A model generated the notes under the pieces. That model did not search any database, was not told the DNA's origin, and was given only the letters and a program-made list of their open reading frames with translations. Shown here one piece after another: positions 34,675 to 47,317 of a stretch of 64,000 nt of DNA. Numbering within the stretch: position 1 is the first letter of the stretch; every line of letters starts with the position of its first letter. The stretch is taken from positions 442,369,531-442,433,530 of the forward strand of contig CM077665.1 of assembly GCA_039707655.1 (NCBI GenBank). The letters are read 5' to 3'. The translations under genes were made by a program, and so were the position numbers. The stretch is from Elymus sibiricus. Its lineage: Eukaryota; Streptophyta; Magnoliopsida; Poales; Poaceae.

Positions 34675-36570
34675 GTGCACTAAATCTTAATTTTGCTCGA
34701 TTCTTGCTCGGGTTTTACGCATTTCAATGATTGGATTGTGGCCGGTTTATGTCGTAATACAAAGGGCAACAGATGAATGAGAACAAATATTAAGGTTGCG
34801 TCATGTACCTGATGTTACGATGCTGGAAGCAATCACGAAGGACAACACTGAAGCAGGAAGCAGCAAAGATCCAGCCGCGGTGAGTTTCTAAACTCGCAAT
34901 GGACTGTTATTCAATGTTGTATGCCATGCTTAAACTGTTTATGTCCATTTCACACGAGTTTTCGTCGATTGTATTTCGCTCCTGTTCGTGGCATGATCTG
35001 ATTGTGCTTCGGTTACTGTTCAACTACAGATGGCCAAGGACGAACGCATGCTAAAATACGCCAGGCCACCTGGTTTTCTTCACCATGTTAGGAGTAACCT
35101 TCTGGAAGACAGGATTTAGCCTCCGGTTCCCATAGTAGTGCATGCTATCTTGATTGCATCGAAAGGTTGTCGTAAACAGATTGGACATTATGTGGGCGTG
35201 TGCACGCCTAAGAGGTTCAATATTCAGATTAAAAAACCGACCTACATGTCCTCCATATGCCAACTGGGTTCAGGAAGCACTTCAAGGGCTTCTATGGTCG
35301 TCTAATAAAACTGGTAACAACAAATACATTTGCTTGCCATTGGAACGTATGGCTGCAGCTCTGGAATGAGCAATTCATCCTGGCAGATGGCCGGCGTGAA
35401 GTGGTACAGGCGAATGAGGAGAAGAAGATAAAGTGCCCTCAACACCAGGTATGTTGTAGTCCTCAAATAATGCATTGTAGGATTACATGTACTACTGTGA
35501 CTAATGGTTATGCCACAGATGGCAAAACCAAGTCCACCACATGTGGGAGGGAGGATCGGCCATTCCCATTGGGACAAGTGGCCCAACAGTTTCGTCAAGG
35601 TCATGGTTCCGAGGACTGAATATGAGCCACTCACCATTCCTACTCGCGCGGTGCCTATTGTACATGGAGAATTGTCGAGGCTAGTGGAGCTGGACACAGG
35701 CACCGGATGTACGTGGCACGTCCGTCTGGTGCAACACTTTTATGATGGCCCCAGATCACTAGTACTTGATGAAGGGTGGCATGATTTCAGTGTGAAGCAT
35801 CGATTTAGGGATGGTTGTGTTGGGAAATTCGAGGTCCTTCACCCTGCTTGCTTGAAGGTCGGATTCTTTGAAAGGGATGACATTGAGATTGTGTACAGCA
35901 ACTGCGTGGACTGGGGGGCTAAGGTTATGAATTGTGATGAATTGTGTTTGAGGTTTACCATGTCCTGATCATTATAAATGCAAACCATGAATGAATGGAA
36001 AAATAAGTTATCACTCCCCAAATATTTTGTGTACTAGTAATTCTAAACCAACCGTTACAATGCTAAAACATGCATTGCATTTTGAGCGCACAAGTGTTCT
36101 ATCGCTCCGTCCTTGCCGCCAGTTTCTTGATTTTGTGCGCAAGCTGCTCGTAGGGGAACATGAATGCAACATCCCTCTGGTTCTTCACCGAACGCTTCGC
36201 TGGCGGTGTAGGGGTCTTAAACTGGCCACCCTTAATTACCTGACTTGGTTGCGATGGAGACGCTCTTTGGTCTTCTGAGTCTGTGCTTTTGCTTCCATGC
36301 AGCTGCTCCTGCGCATGTCCGCCTTCACAATTTTTTTCATCATCCTCCTCAGATTCCTCGTCCTCTTCAACCCCTCCGTCGTCCTCCTGTTCAAGATGAT
36401 CCACATGTTCAGCCGTTATCCATTCCCTGCCATTAATCAAAAGGTGCTCCTCCTCCTCTTCATGCTCCTTCTCCTCCTTCTCCTGGTCCACATCAGAGTC
36501 AAGTATTTTCCACCTTCCGGTTGCATTGACATATCTTTTAATCCTTGTCTTCGTTCTCTGCGTTGCAAAT

Positions 36571-38071
36571 TGATACGTCCATTTTGCATCATGATTTCCT
36601 ACTGTTATTTATAGTGTTTTATGCATAATATTGCTTTATGGAGTAATTCTAATGCCTTTTCTCTCATAATATGCAAGGTTTACGCAAAGAGGGAGAATGC
36701 CGACAGCTGGAATTCTGGACCTGAAAAAGCATATCAAAGATACCTATTCTGCACATCTCCAAATAAGCTGAAACTTCACGGAGAATTATTTTGGAATATA
36801 TGAAAAATAATGGAGCAAATAACTACCGGAGGGGGGACACCTGGTGAGCACAAGACACCAGGGTGCGCCCTGGTGGGTTGTGCTCAGCCCAACCCACCTC
36901 CGGTGCCCATCTTCTGGTACTTAAGGTCTTTTGACCTAGAAAAAAAATAAAGAGACGACTTTCGGGACGGAACGCCGCTGTCTCGAGGTGGAACTTGGGC
37001 AGGAGAACTTTTGCTCTCCGGCGGAGCGATTCCGCCGGGGGAACTTCCCTCCTGGAGGGGGAAATCGAAGCCATCGTCATCACCAACAACCCTCTCATCT
37101 TTGGGAGGCCAATCTTCATCAACATCTTCAACAGCACCATCTCCTCTCAAACCCTAGTTCATCTCTTGTGTTCAATCTTTGTACAGGAACCTCATATTGG
37201 TACCTGTGGGTGACTAGTAGTGTTAATTACATCTTGTAGTTGATTACTATATGGTTTATTTGGTGGAAGATTATATGTTCAGATCCATTATGCTATTCAA
37301 TACCCCTCTGATCTTGAGCATGAATATTATTTGTGAGTAGTTACCTTTGTTCTTGAGGTCACGGGAGAAGTCATGTTGCAAGTAATCATGTGAATTTGAT
37401 ATGTGTTCGATATTTTGATGGTATGTATGTTGTGATTCCCTTAGTGGTGTCATGTGAATGTCGACTACATGACACTTCACCATCTTTGGGCCTAAGGGAA
37501 TGCATTGTGGAGTAGTCATTAGATCATGGGTTGCTAGAGTGACAGAAGCTTAAACCCTAGTTTATGCGCTACTTCGTAAGGGGCTGACTTGGATCCAAAC
37601 GTTTAATGCTATGGTTAGATTTTATCTTAATACTTTTCTCGTAGTTGCGGATGCTTGCGAGGGGGTTAATCATAAGTGGGAGGTTTGTTCAAGTAAGAAC
37701 AACATCCAAGCACCGGTCCACCCACATCTCAAATTATCAAAGTAGCGAACGCAAATCAAACCAACATGATAAAAGTGACCAGATGAAATTCCCGTGTACC
37801 CTCAAGAACACTTTGCTTATTATTAGAGACTGTTCTGGCCTGTCCTTTGCCACAAAAGTTTTGGGCTACCTTGCTGCACTTTATTTACCATTACTTTTAC
37901 TTGCTCGTTACTAATTATCTTGCTATCAAACTATCTGCTACCTACTATTTCAGTGCTTGCAGAAATTACCTTGCTGAAAACCGCTTGTCATTTCCTTCTG
38001 CTCCTCGTTGGGTTCGACACTCTTACTTATCGAAAGGACTACGATTGACCCCCTATACTTGTGGGTCATCA
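36571..38071 (+). repeat. 5' LTR of element A2
   Basis: TGATACGTCC to GGGTCATCA. It has lost one arm and the loop of the GC-rich inverted repeat near 36850 that A1 and the 3' LTR still have. A TATATGAAAA stretch replaces the A1 TATA-like stretch. Confidence 0.92.
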
Positions 38072-38082
38072 AGACTCTTTTC

Positions 38083-38100
38083 TGGCGCCGTTGCCAGGGA
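38083..38100 (+). other. primer-binding site of A2 (tRNA-Asp type)
   Basis: TGGCGCCGTTGCCAGGGA lies 11 bases after the LTR end. It fits the complement of the plant tRNA-Asp 3' end (usual form ..GCCGGGGA) with one change, as is common in Athila elements. Confidence 0.8.
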
Positions 38101-41100
38101 GTGAAGCGCTCTTGGTAAGTGGAAATCGGTAAGTAAAAACTTATACTACATGCTGAAATTTATTGTCACTTGCTACTATGGAAAACAATCCTTTGAGGGG
38201 TTTGTTCGGGGTATCTTCACCTCGACCGAAACCACAATTAGTTGCTCCTCAAGCTACTACACCTACTGAAAATATTGGTTATGAAATTCCATCGCGTATG
38301 TTAGAACAACTGCTAGCTAATCCTTATGCAGGAGACGGAACTGAACATCCCGATATGCATCTAATACATGTGAATGAAGTTTGTGGATTATTTAAGATTG
38401 CAGGTTTACCCGGAGATGAAGTTAAGAAGAAGGTTTTCCCTTTATCTTTGAAGGGAAAAGTATTGACATGGTATAGGCTCTGTGATGATATTGGATCATG
38501 GAACTAGAATCGATTGCAATTAGAATTCCACCAAAAGTTTTATCCTATGCATTTAGTTCATCGTGATCGGAATTATATATATAATTTTTGGCCTCGTGAA
38601 GGAGAAAGCATCGCTCTAGCTTGGGGGAGGCTTAATTCAATGTTATATGCATGCCCCAATCATGATATTCTAAGAGAAATTATTATTCAGAACTTTTATG
38701 CTCGGCTTTCTCATAATGATCAATACATGCTCGATACTTCTTGTACTGGTTCTTATGAAGAAGACTATTGAATTCAAGTGGGATCTCTTAGAAAGAATTA
38801 AACGCAACTCTGAAGATTGGGAACTCGACGAAGGTAATGAGTCAGGTATTAAGCTTAAGTTTGATTGTGTTAAATCTTTTATGAATACCGATGCTTTTCA
38901 CAAGTTTAGCACTAAATATGGACTTGACTCTGAGATAGTAGCCTCTTACTGTGAATCATTTACTACTCATGTTGATCTCCCTAAGGAGAAGTGGTTTAAA
39001 TATCATCCCCTTATTAAAGAAGAAATTAAAGAACCGGTCATAGCTAAAGATGAAACCATCATTTACAATGTTGATCCGGTTGTGCCTACTGCTTATATTG
39101 AAAAACCACCTTTTCCTGTTAGGATAAAGGAACATGCTAAGGTATCAACTGTGGTTCGCAAAAGTAATATTGAAGCACCTAAGCCCTCTGAACAAACTAA
39201 AGTAGGACCTAGTGTTTCTATGGTTAAAGATCTGTTGGTAGAAAATAATGATCGGCACGTTATTTAATTCTATGATGAAGCTGCTAGAATTGCCAAACCC
39301 GATGAAAAAGATAAACATAGACCCGTAGTGGGCATGCCTATTGTCTCAGTCAAAATACGAGATCATTGCTATCATGGTTTATGTGATATGGGTGCTAGTG
39401 TGAGTGCTCTTCCTTTTACCTTACACCAAGAAATTATGAATGATATAGCACCTGCTGAAATAGAAGACATTGATGTTACTATTAAACTTGCTAATAGAGA
39501 CACCATCACACCACTTAGGATTGTTAGAGATGTTGAAGTTTTGTGTGGGAAAGTAAAATATCCTACTGATTTTCTGGGTCTTGGTTCCCCACAAGATGAC
39601 TTTTGTCCCATTATCTTTGGTAGACCTTTCTTGAACACCGTTAATGCTAAGATAGATTGTCAGAAACAAACTGTCGGTGTTGGTTTTGGTGATGTGTCTC
39701 ATGAGTTTAACTTTTCCAAGTTTAGTAGACAACCACGTAATAAAGAATTATCTAGTAAGGATGAAATAATTGGTCTTGCTTCTATTGCCGTACCTCCTAC
39801 TGATCCACTAGAACAATATTTGCTAGACCATGAAAATGGTATGCACTTGCGTGAAAGAAATGAAATAGATAAATTTTTCTTTGAACAACAACCTCTCCTA
39901 AAACACAATTTGCCTATTGAAACTCTAGGAGGTCCTCCTCCACCTAAAGGTGATCCTGTGTTTGAATTAAAACAATTGTCTGACACTGTGAAGTATGCTT
40001 ATCTTGATGAGAAAAAGATATATCCTGTTATTATTAGTGCTAACCTTGCAGAACATGAAGAAGAAAGATTATTAAAAATTCTCAGGAAGCACCCGGCTGC
40101 TATTGGATATACTCTTGATGATCTTAAGGGCATTAGTCCTACTCGATGTCGGCACAAGATCAATATGGAACCTGATGTTAAACCCGTTGTTGATCACCAA
40201 CGACGATTGAATCCTAAGATGAAAGAAGTGGTAAGAACTGAAGTATTAAAGCTTCTTGAAGCAGGTATAATCTATCCCATAGCTGATAGTACATGGGTAA
40301 GTCCCGTTCATTGTGTCCCTAAGAAGGGAGGTATTACTGCTGTTCCTGATGATAAAAATGAACTCATCCCTTAGAGAATTGTCACTAGCTATAGAATGGT
40401 AATTGATTTTAGAAAATTAAACAAAGCTGCTAGAAAAGATCATTACCCTCTGCCTTTCATTGATCAAATGCTAGAAAGATTATATACGCACACACACTTT
40501 TGTTCTCTGGATGCACATTCTGGTTTATCTCAAATACCCGTATCACAATCTGATCAAGAGAAAACCACCTTTACGTGTCCTTTTGGAACCTATGCTTATA
40601 GACGTATGCCTTTTGGTTTATGCAATGCACCTGCTACCTTTCAAAGATGTATGGCTGCTATATTCTCTGATTTTTGTGAAAAGATTGTGGAGATTTTCAT
40701 GGATGATTTTTTCGTTTACGGAACTTCTTTTGATGATTGCTTAAGCAACCTTGATCGAGTTTTGCAGAGATGTGAACAAACTAATCTCGTCTTGAATTGG
40801 GAGAAGTGCCACTTTATGGTTAATGAAGGTATTGTCTTGGGGCATAAAATATCTGAATGAGGCATTGAGGTGGATAAAGCTAAAGTTGATGCAATTGAGA
40901 AAATGCCATGTCCTAAAGATATTAAAGATATTCGGAGTTTCCTTGGTCATGCTGGTTTCTATAGGAGGTTTATTAAAGACTTCTCTAAAATTTCTAGGCT
41001 TCTTATTAATCTTTTACAAAAGGATATTCCATTTGTTTTTGATGATGATTGTGTAGAAGCCTTTGAAACACTCAAGAAAGCCTTAACTTCTGCACCTATT

Positions 41101-42549
41101 GTTCAACCACCTGATTGGAACTTGCCTTTTGAAATTATGTGTGATGCTTGTGATTATGCTGTTGGCACTGTTCTAGGACAAAGAGTTGATAAGAAATTAA
41201 ATGTTATCCATTATGCTAGCAAAACTCTAGACAGTGCCCAACGACATTATGCTACTACTGAAAAAGAATTTTTAGCAGTTGTGTTTGCTTGTGATAAATT
41301 TAGATCCTACATTGTTGATTCAAAAGTCATTGTTCACACCGATGATGTTGCTATAAAATATCTTGTGGAAAAGAAAGATGCTAAACCTAGACTCATTAGG
41401 TAGGTTCTCTTGCTTCAAGAATTTGATTTACATATCACTGATAGGAAGGGAGCTGAGAACCTCGTAGCTGATAACTTGTCTAGGTTAGAAAATATTCTTG
41501 ATGACCCACTACCTATTGATGATAGCTTTCCTGATGAACAGTTAGCAGCAATAAATGTTTCTCAAAACACTCCTTGGTATGCTGGTTATGCTAACTACAT
41601 TGTTGCTAAATATATACCACCTAGTTTCACATACCAACAAAAGAAAAAATTCTTCTATCATTTAAGACATTACTTTTGGGATGACTCACGTCTCTATAAA
41701 GAATGGGTAGATGGTATCATTAGACGTTGTGTACCTGAGCATGAACAGGAACAAATCCTACGGAAATGTCATTCTGAAGCCTATGGAGGACATCATGCGG
41801 GAGATAGAACTGCTCACAAGGTATTGCAATCTGGTTTTTATTGGCCTACTCTCTTCAAGGATGCTCGTAAGTTTGTCTTGTCTTGTGATGAATGTCAAAG
41901 AATTGGTAATATCGGTAAGCATCAGAAAATGCCTATGAATTATTCACTTGTTGTTGAACCATTTGATGTTTGGGGTTTTGTTTATATGAGACCTTTTCCC
42001 TCCTCTAATGGGTATACTCATTTTTGGTTGCTGTTAATTATGTTACTAAGTGGGTAGAAGCTATTCCAACTAGTAGTGCTGATCATAACACCTCCATTAA
42101 AATGCTTAAAGAAGTTATCTTCCCGAGGTTTGGAGTCCCTAGATATTTAATGACCGATGGTGGTTCACACTTTATTCATGGTGCTTTCCATAAAATGCTT
42201 GCTAAATATGATGTTAACCATAGAATTGCATCGCCCTATCATCCTCAATCTAGTGGTCAAGTTCAACTTAGCAATAGAGAAATAAAATTAATACTACAAA
42301 AAAATGTCAATAGGTCTCGAAAGAATTGGTCTAAGAAACTAGATGATGCACTTTGGGCCTATAGAACAGCTTATAAAAATCCTATGGGTATGTCTCCATA
42401 CAAAATGGTATATGGAAAAGCTTGTCATTTGCCTCTAGAGTTAGAACATAAAGCATTTTGGGCAATTAAATAACTCGATTATGATTTCAAACTTGCCGGT
42501 GAGAAGAGGTTATCTGATATTAGCTCACTAGATGAATGGACAACCCAAG

Positions 42550-43020
42550 TGAGGGAGTCCAGGACTAAGGGGTCCTCGGGCCGTTGCTTCATCCCTGATG
42601 GGCCAATATGATGGGCCATACAGAAGCGATTATTAGAGGGCCAAGTTACTAGAAGGTCCCATGTTCGGAAGGAGTCCCGAAGACTTGGTGTGTCCTCCAA
42701 GAAAGAATGGGCGTATCTGTGCCCGGATAGAAACCGACCATATGTAACCCTAGGTACCCCTGGTGTCTATATAAACTAGGGGGCTTAGTTCGTGGGGTGG
42801 GGCAAGTCAACTCAGATAGGGTTTAGCTCATTTGATCTCGAGGTTGATCTACTCCATAATTTTCATACTCATCAATGCAACCAAGCAGGACGTAGGGTTT
42901 TACCTCCTTACGAGGGCCCGAACCTGGGTAAACACCGTCTCCTTCGTCCCCTTTTACCATTGATCCTAGATTCACAGTTCGGGACCCCCTACCCAAGATT
43001 CGCCGGTTTTGACACCGACA
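42550..43020 (+). repeat. 5' LTR of element B
   Basis: Starts TGAGGGAGTCCAGG and ends TTTTGACACCGACA. TATATAAA at 42768-42775 is the likely TATA box. The bases after it (TTGGTGCTTTCATTG) occupy the primer-site position. Confidence 0.95.
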
Positions 43021-43065
43021 TTGGTGCTTTCATTGAGAGTTCCGCTGCGAATCGCCAAAGGATCG

Positions 43066-44455
43066 ATGGCTCGCTTAATCATTAGCGGGGAGATCTGCAA
43101 CAAGGACGCCTTCGTCCCTGGAGATATCTTCCCTTTCGGAAGCGTCGTGCTTCAAGCCGATCCCACAGGCCGCCTTGGCCAGACCGGAAGCTTTGCCCCT
43201 AGTTCAGAAGTCAGGTTCGAGAACCTACAGTTCGTCGCTGACTCCCGGGGAGATCTTGTTTCAACAAGGACTGCCGCCCTTCTTAAAAGACACACTGCCC
43301 CTGACGCCTCGACGTCGGAGGCAGGAAACCCCGCCGCTGGGACGACCTCAGCCCATGGCTCGGTCTTAAAACCTATCTTGGCCGATGCATCCGAGTCAAC
43401 CACGGCCGCATACTCCCAGGGAGTACCATAAAGTAACCCCGGGAGGACAGCACCGCTGACCAACCCCAGTCGCGCCTTTGGTGCCGACCCAATCGAATCC
43501 CCACTGTCGGGCGAGGTATTCAGTCGGATCCAAGACTTGAGCATGGCCGACCGCCAATCATCGGTTTACGTCCAGATCGGGCTGAGGCCCGACAATAGGG
43601 AAATTCATGTCCCTCCGATAACGCATTTAGTCACCACCGTCGAGTGCCCGGCTGAAGACACGTCGCACCAACCGGCGAAACTGAAAACAGTGTACATTCC
43701 GATCTCCGATCACTCGGGATCCGAACTCCCCCCGGACACTTACTTAAGGCCGACAGCCGACCTAACACACAACCTGGGTCCCGCGTGGCGAAACACTATT
43801 GGTGTCGCGTCCCCCAAGCCCATTGAGGCCGAGACCGGAGGTTTCACACCCAATCCCGTAACGGAACAAAACCCGGCTGTCCGTGCACCGAACATGCACC
43901 TCGCCGGGGCGCGAAATTTTTTCCCACCCACCACTCAGATCAAGCGCCTTAAAAGCGCAAGAGAACCCGGTTCAATGAGCTTATGGGATGTCAAACAACA
44001 ACCGGGGGAATCGGTCCATCATTTTTGGGCCAGATTCCTCCTCAGCAAAAACAGGATGAAAGGCGTTAACGACCTGAAATGATTGCAGCCTTCTAGTGGA
44101 ACTACCATGATAAGGGAGTCCTCAACACCCTTGCCCGTCGTTGCGTCCAAAACTTCTCCGAGCTAACATACTTAATGGAAAAGTACTGCACTATGGAGAG
44201 TACGCGGGAAGAACAACGATTTTATACAGAGCCGGTCCACACCGAACAACCTAGAGAAGTTCGGAAAAGGCTCAAACCACCACAATACCCGCCCAGGCAC
44301 AGGCCTGCCAAAAAGAGGAACAAATACCCCATGAAGGAGAAAACAGTCCTTGATAGATTACTGGACAGTCCTTGCCCCCATACATTCCGCGCCGCCAAAC
44401 GCAAGCCCATCCCACAGCCTTCGAGCATGCTGGGTCGTTAGGCAGGTCGCAAAGA
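43066..44455 (+). pseudogene. gag of element B (broken)
   Basis: Starts at ATG 43066 (MARLIISGEICNKDAF). The typical capsid part reads LWDVKQQPGESVHHFWARFL near 43982 and, in another frame, LNTLARRCVQNFSEL and YLMEKYCTMEST near 44130-44200. Stops at 43429, 44080 and 44439 and frame changes break it. It would form the element's virus-like particle. Confidence 0.7.
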
Positions 44456-44604
44456 GCGGAGAGGCCATCCTCATGGCCTCACCCCCAGGCAGACGTTCAG
44501 TAACACCACCCGAAATTCACGCCGAGGTCCTAACTATCTCCGAGACGTTCTCCTGGAAAGGTCAGAGGAAGAGAGCTCTTTGAGAGCTCGATCAGATACA
44601 CCAG

Positions 44605-46738
44605 GTGGAATCAAGGAAATCATGGGCAGATACACCGATAACTTTCGGCAAAAATGACCAACCGATGACCCGCACAGAGCGGGCACCGGCCACCCTGGTC
44701 CTCAACCCAATAATAGACGGTTTTCGGTTGGACAAGGTACTAATGGATGGCAACAGCGGTCTAAACCTCATCTATGAGGGAACTTTGGACAAAATGCAGT
44801 TTGATAAGTCTCGAATCGAGCGAAGCAGCACAACCTTTCGAGGAACCATCGGCGGAAGAGAGGCACGCTGCACGGGACGAGTAACCCTCGATGTAGTGTT
44901 CGGTACCCCCGATAACTACAGATCAGAGGAACTACTTTTTCATATCGCACCCTTTCACGGCGGTTATCATGCCCTCTTAGGGTGTGACGCCTTCACTAGA
45001 TTTCAGGACATACCTCATTATGGTTACATGAAACTTAAAATGCCGGGACCCAACGGTGTGATCACAGTTGCAAGCGACCCGGATAGAGCCCTTCGAGCCG
45101 AGAATAAAACAGCATCGCTTGCCCTCGAGGCACTAGCTGAGATGCTAGCCGCAGCGGAACTGACTACGCTCCGTTCTATCATAGATAAGGACGACGGGAT
45201 CCTCGGCAAAAAGACAAAGTCTATGTCATTCAAACGCGCAGACAAAATTATAAAATTTCAGGTACACCCAACGGACCGCAATAAAACGGCGTCCATCGGA
45301 GCTCAGCTGGACCCTGCGGTCGCTGAAGCACTACGCACGTTCTTGTGCGAAAACTGGGATATATTCGCTTGGCACCCATCAGATATGCCCGGAATCCCCC
45401 GAAGGTTGGCCGAACACAGTCTGAACATAATTGCAGGCTTCAAGCCGGTTAAACAGACCCTATGTCAATTTTCCAAACCCAAGCGTCAAGCTATGGGCGA
45501 AGAACTCGCCAAACTACTTGAAGCCAGACTCGTCAGAGAGATCAAACACCCTGAATGGCTGGCAAACCTGGTCATGGTACCGAAGAAAGACAAATCCTAG
45601 CGGCTCTATGTCGACTTCAAAGACCTTAACAAAGCCTGCCCTAAAGATCCTTTCCCTTTACCCCGCATTGACCAGATCATTGACGCCATTGCTGGACATG
45701 ACTCACTTTGCTTCCTCGACGCTTATTTTGGATATCATCAGATAAAAATGAAGGAGTCTGATCAAGCCGCAACCACCTTCATCACCCCCTATGGGCTATT
45801 CTGCTTCAATACAATGCCTTTCGGGCTAAAAAATGCAGGCGCCACGTACCAGCGCATGATTCAAACATGTCTGGAAAAATAAATTGGCAAAACAGTCGAG
45901 GCGTACGTAGACGACGTGGTCATCTAGACCAAACACGTCAGCCAGCTGGTGGATGACCTGGGTCAAACATTCGAAAGCCTGCGGGAGTACGATATACGGC
46001 TAAACCCGAACAACTGCGTCTTCGGAGTCCCCGCAGGTAAATTGCTCAGATTCATTGTCTCCCAGAGGGGCATAGAAGCTAATCCAGCCAAGATCCGAGC
46101 TCTGTCACAACTCACGGTCCCCACGGAGCTAAAACACATCCAAAGACTAGCAGGCTGTGTGGCGGCGTTAAGCCGCTTCATCTCTCACCTCGGCGAAAAG
46201 GTTCTGCCAGTATACAGGCTATTGAAACGAACAAAAAACTTCGAATGGACTGATGAGGCCGCAGTCGCACTAGAGGAAATCAAGACGCTGCTAGCCAGCA
46301 ACCCCATACTGACAACATCTGGTACGGATGAACCGATGTTGCTATACATCTCAGGCACCAATCAGGTCATCAGCGCAGCACTCGTGGTAGAGTAGGAGGC
46401 TGAGGACCATAAATAACGGGTACAAAAACCTGTATACTATGTATCAGAAGTACTTAATCCGTGCAAAACCAGATATCCACATTATCAGAAGATAGCCTAC
46501 ACGGTATTCATCGCTTCACGAAAGCTCAGACATTATTTCGAGGAGTGTTCGGTCACGGTGGCCTCTGAAGCGCCCCTAAATGATATAATCAATAAGAGGG
46601 ATGCCACCGGCCGCATAGCCAAGTGGGCCATCGAACTCCTCCCGTTCGAAATCAGTTACAAAGCATGCCAAGCTATTAAATCTCAGGTGTTAGCCGATTT
46701 CATCGCCGAATGGACGGAGGCCGAGCTCCCTCGATAAT
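44605..46738 (+). pseudogene. protease, RT and first RNase H of element B
   Basis: Protease region: LNPIIDGFRLDKVLMDGNSG (Asp-Gly at about 44746; usual DGGS) and YHALLGCDAF. RT follows: FKPVKQTLCQFSKPKRQAMG, LYVDFKDLNKACPKDPFPLP, MPFGLKNAGATYQRM and the YVDD active site near 45906. Then a degenerate RNase H (KPVYYVSE, RYPHYQKIAY, FEISYKACQ). Stops: TAG 45598, TAA near 45881, TAG near 45926, TAG 46393, TAA near 46414 and 46736. Most are one transition away from Trp or Gln codons. Active-site residues of RT are kept. Confidence 0.85.
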
Positions 46739-46761
46739 ATAACTCATACTCACACTGGACA

Positions 46762-47292
46762 ATGTACTTCGACAGATCCAAGACACTCGCCGGACTGGGG
46801 GCTGGAGTTATCCTCACATCCCCCACCGGCGACAACATCCGATATGTCCTCGAGATCATGTACGCTGACTCCAATAATGCGGCCGAGTACGAGGCTCTGT
46901 TGCATGTACGCCGGATGGCAACTTCGATGGGTGTACAGCGGCTCGAAGTACGGGGAGACTCTAATCTCGCCATCTCCCAAATAAACGGCGAATTCAATGC
47001 TAAAACCCCAAAATTGGCAGCCTACAGAAATGCCGTCCTCAAGATATCTGCACGATTTGAAGGACTAGAGTTCCACCATGTCTCTAGAGACAACAATCAA
47101 GCTGCTGACATCCTCGCCCACATGGGCGCCAAGCGCGACCCAGTCCCTAAGAACACCTTCCTAGAGAGGCTCTTCAAACCCTCTATGGTATGGCAGGACG
47201 ACGGCGGGGACGCTATAACCAAGGGAGAAGAGCAGGTCATCCCCCCCCACAGTCTAACCAGACGAGCAAATCATCGGCGGTTCCACGATTGA
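46762..47292 (+). pseudogene. second (archaeal-type) RNase H of element B
   Basis: The open frame of 176 codons carries MYFDRSKTLAGLGAGVIL, NNAAEYEALLHV, RGDSNLAISQINGEF and SRDNNQAADILAHMG. These are the four acidic positions (D, E, D, D) of the extra RNase H of Tat elements; the usual DGS is DRS. It is part of the polyprotein, cut off from the integrase by TGA at 47290 and a frame change. Such domains probably help degrade the RNA strand. Confidence 0.8.
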
Positions 47293-47317
47293 AAAAACTC
47301 TCTCAGCCCACGAAGTA

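Larger units (their letters stand above)
29933..35968 (+). pseudogene. B3-domain gene, four or more exons, split by element C
   Basis: Exon 1 29933-30055 (METICEHKLEYG.. ending GSSMAPAA, donor GTAAGT); element C lies in the following intron; exon 2 about 34795-34879 (ending GSSKDPAA, donor GTGAGT); exon 3 35030-35448 after CTACAG; exon 4 35519-35968 after CCACAG. Exon 3 begins MAKDERMLKYARPPGF, has a TAG near 35119 and a frame change near 35255, after which MPTGFRKHFKGF and LIKLVTTNTF resemble the start of a B3 domain. Exon 4 is fully open (149 residues) and has a second B3-like domain: LTIPTRAVPIV, GCTWHVRLVQ, VLDEGWHDFSVKH and FEVLHPACLKV. B3 proteins are plant DNA-binding transcription factors. 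Probably inactive, although exon 4 alone is intact. Confidence 0.55.
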
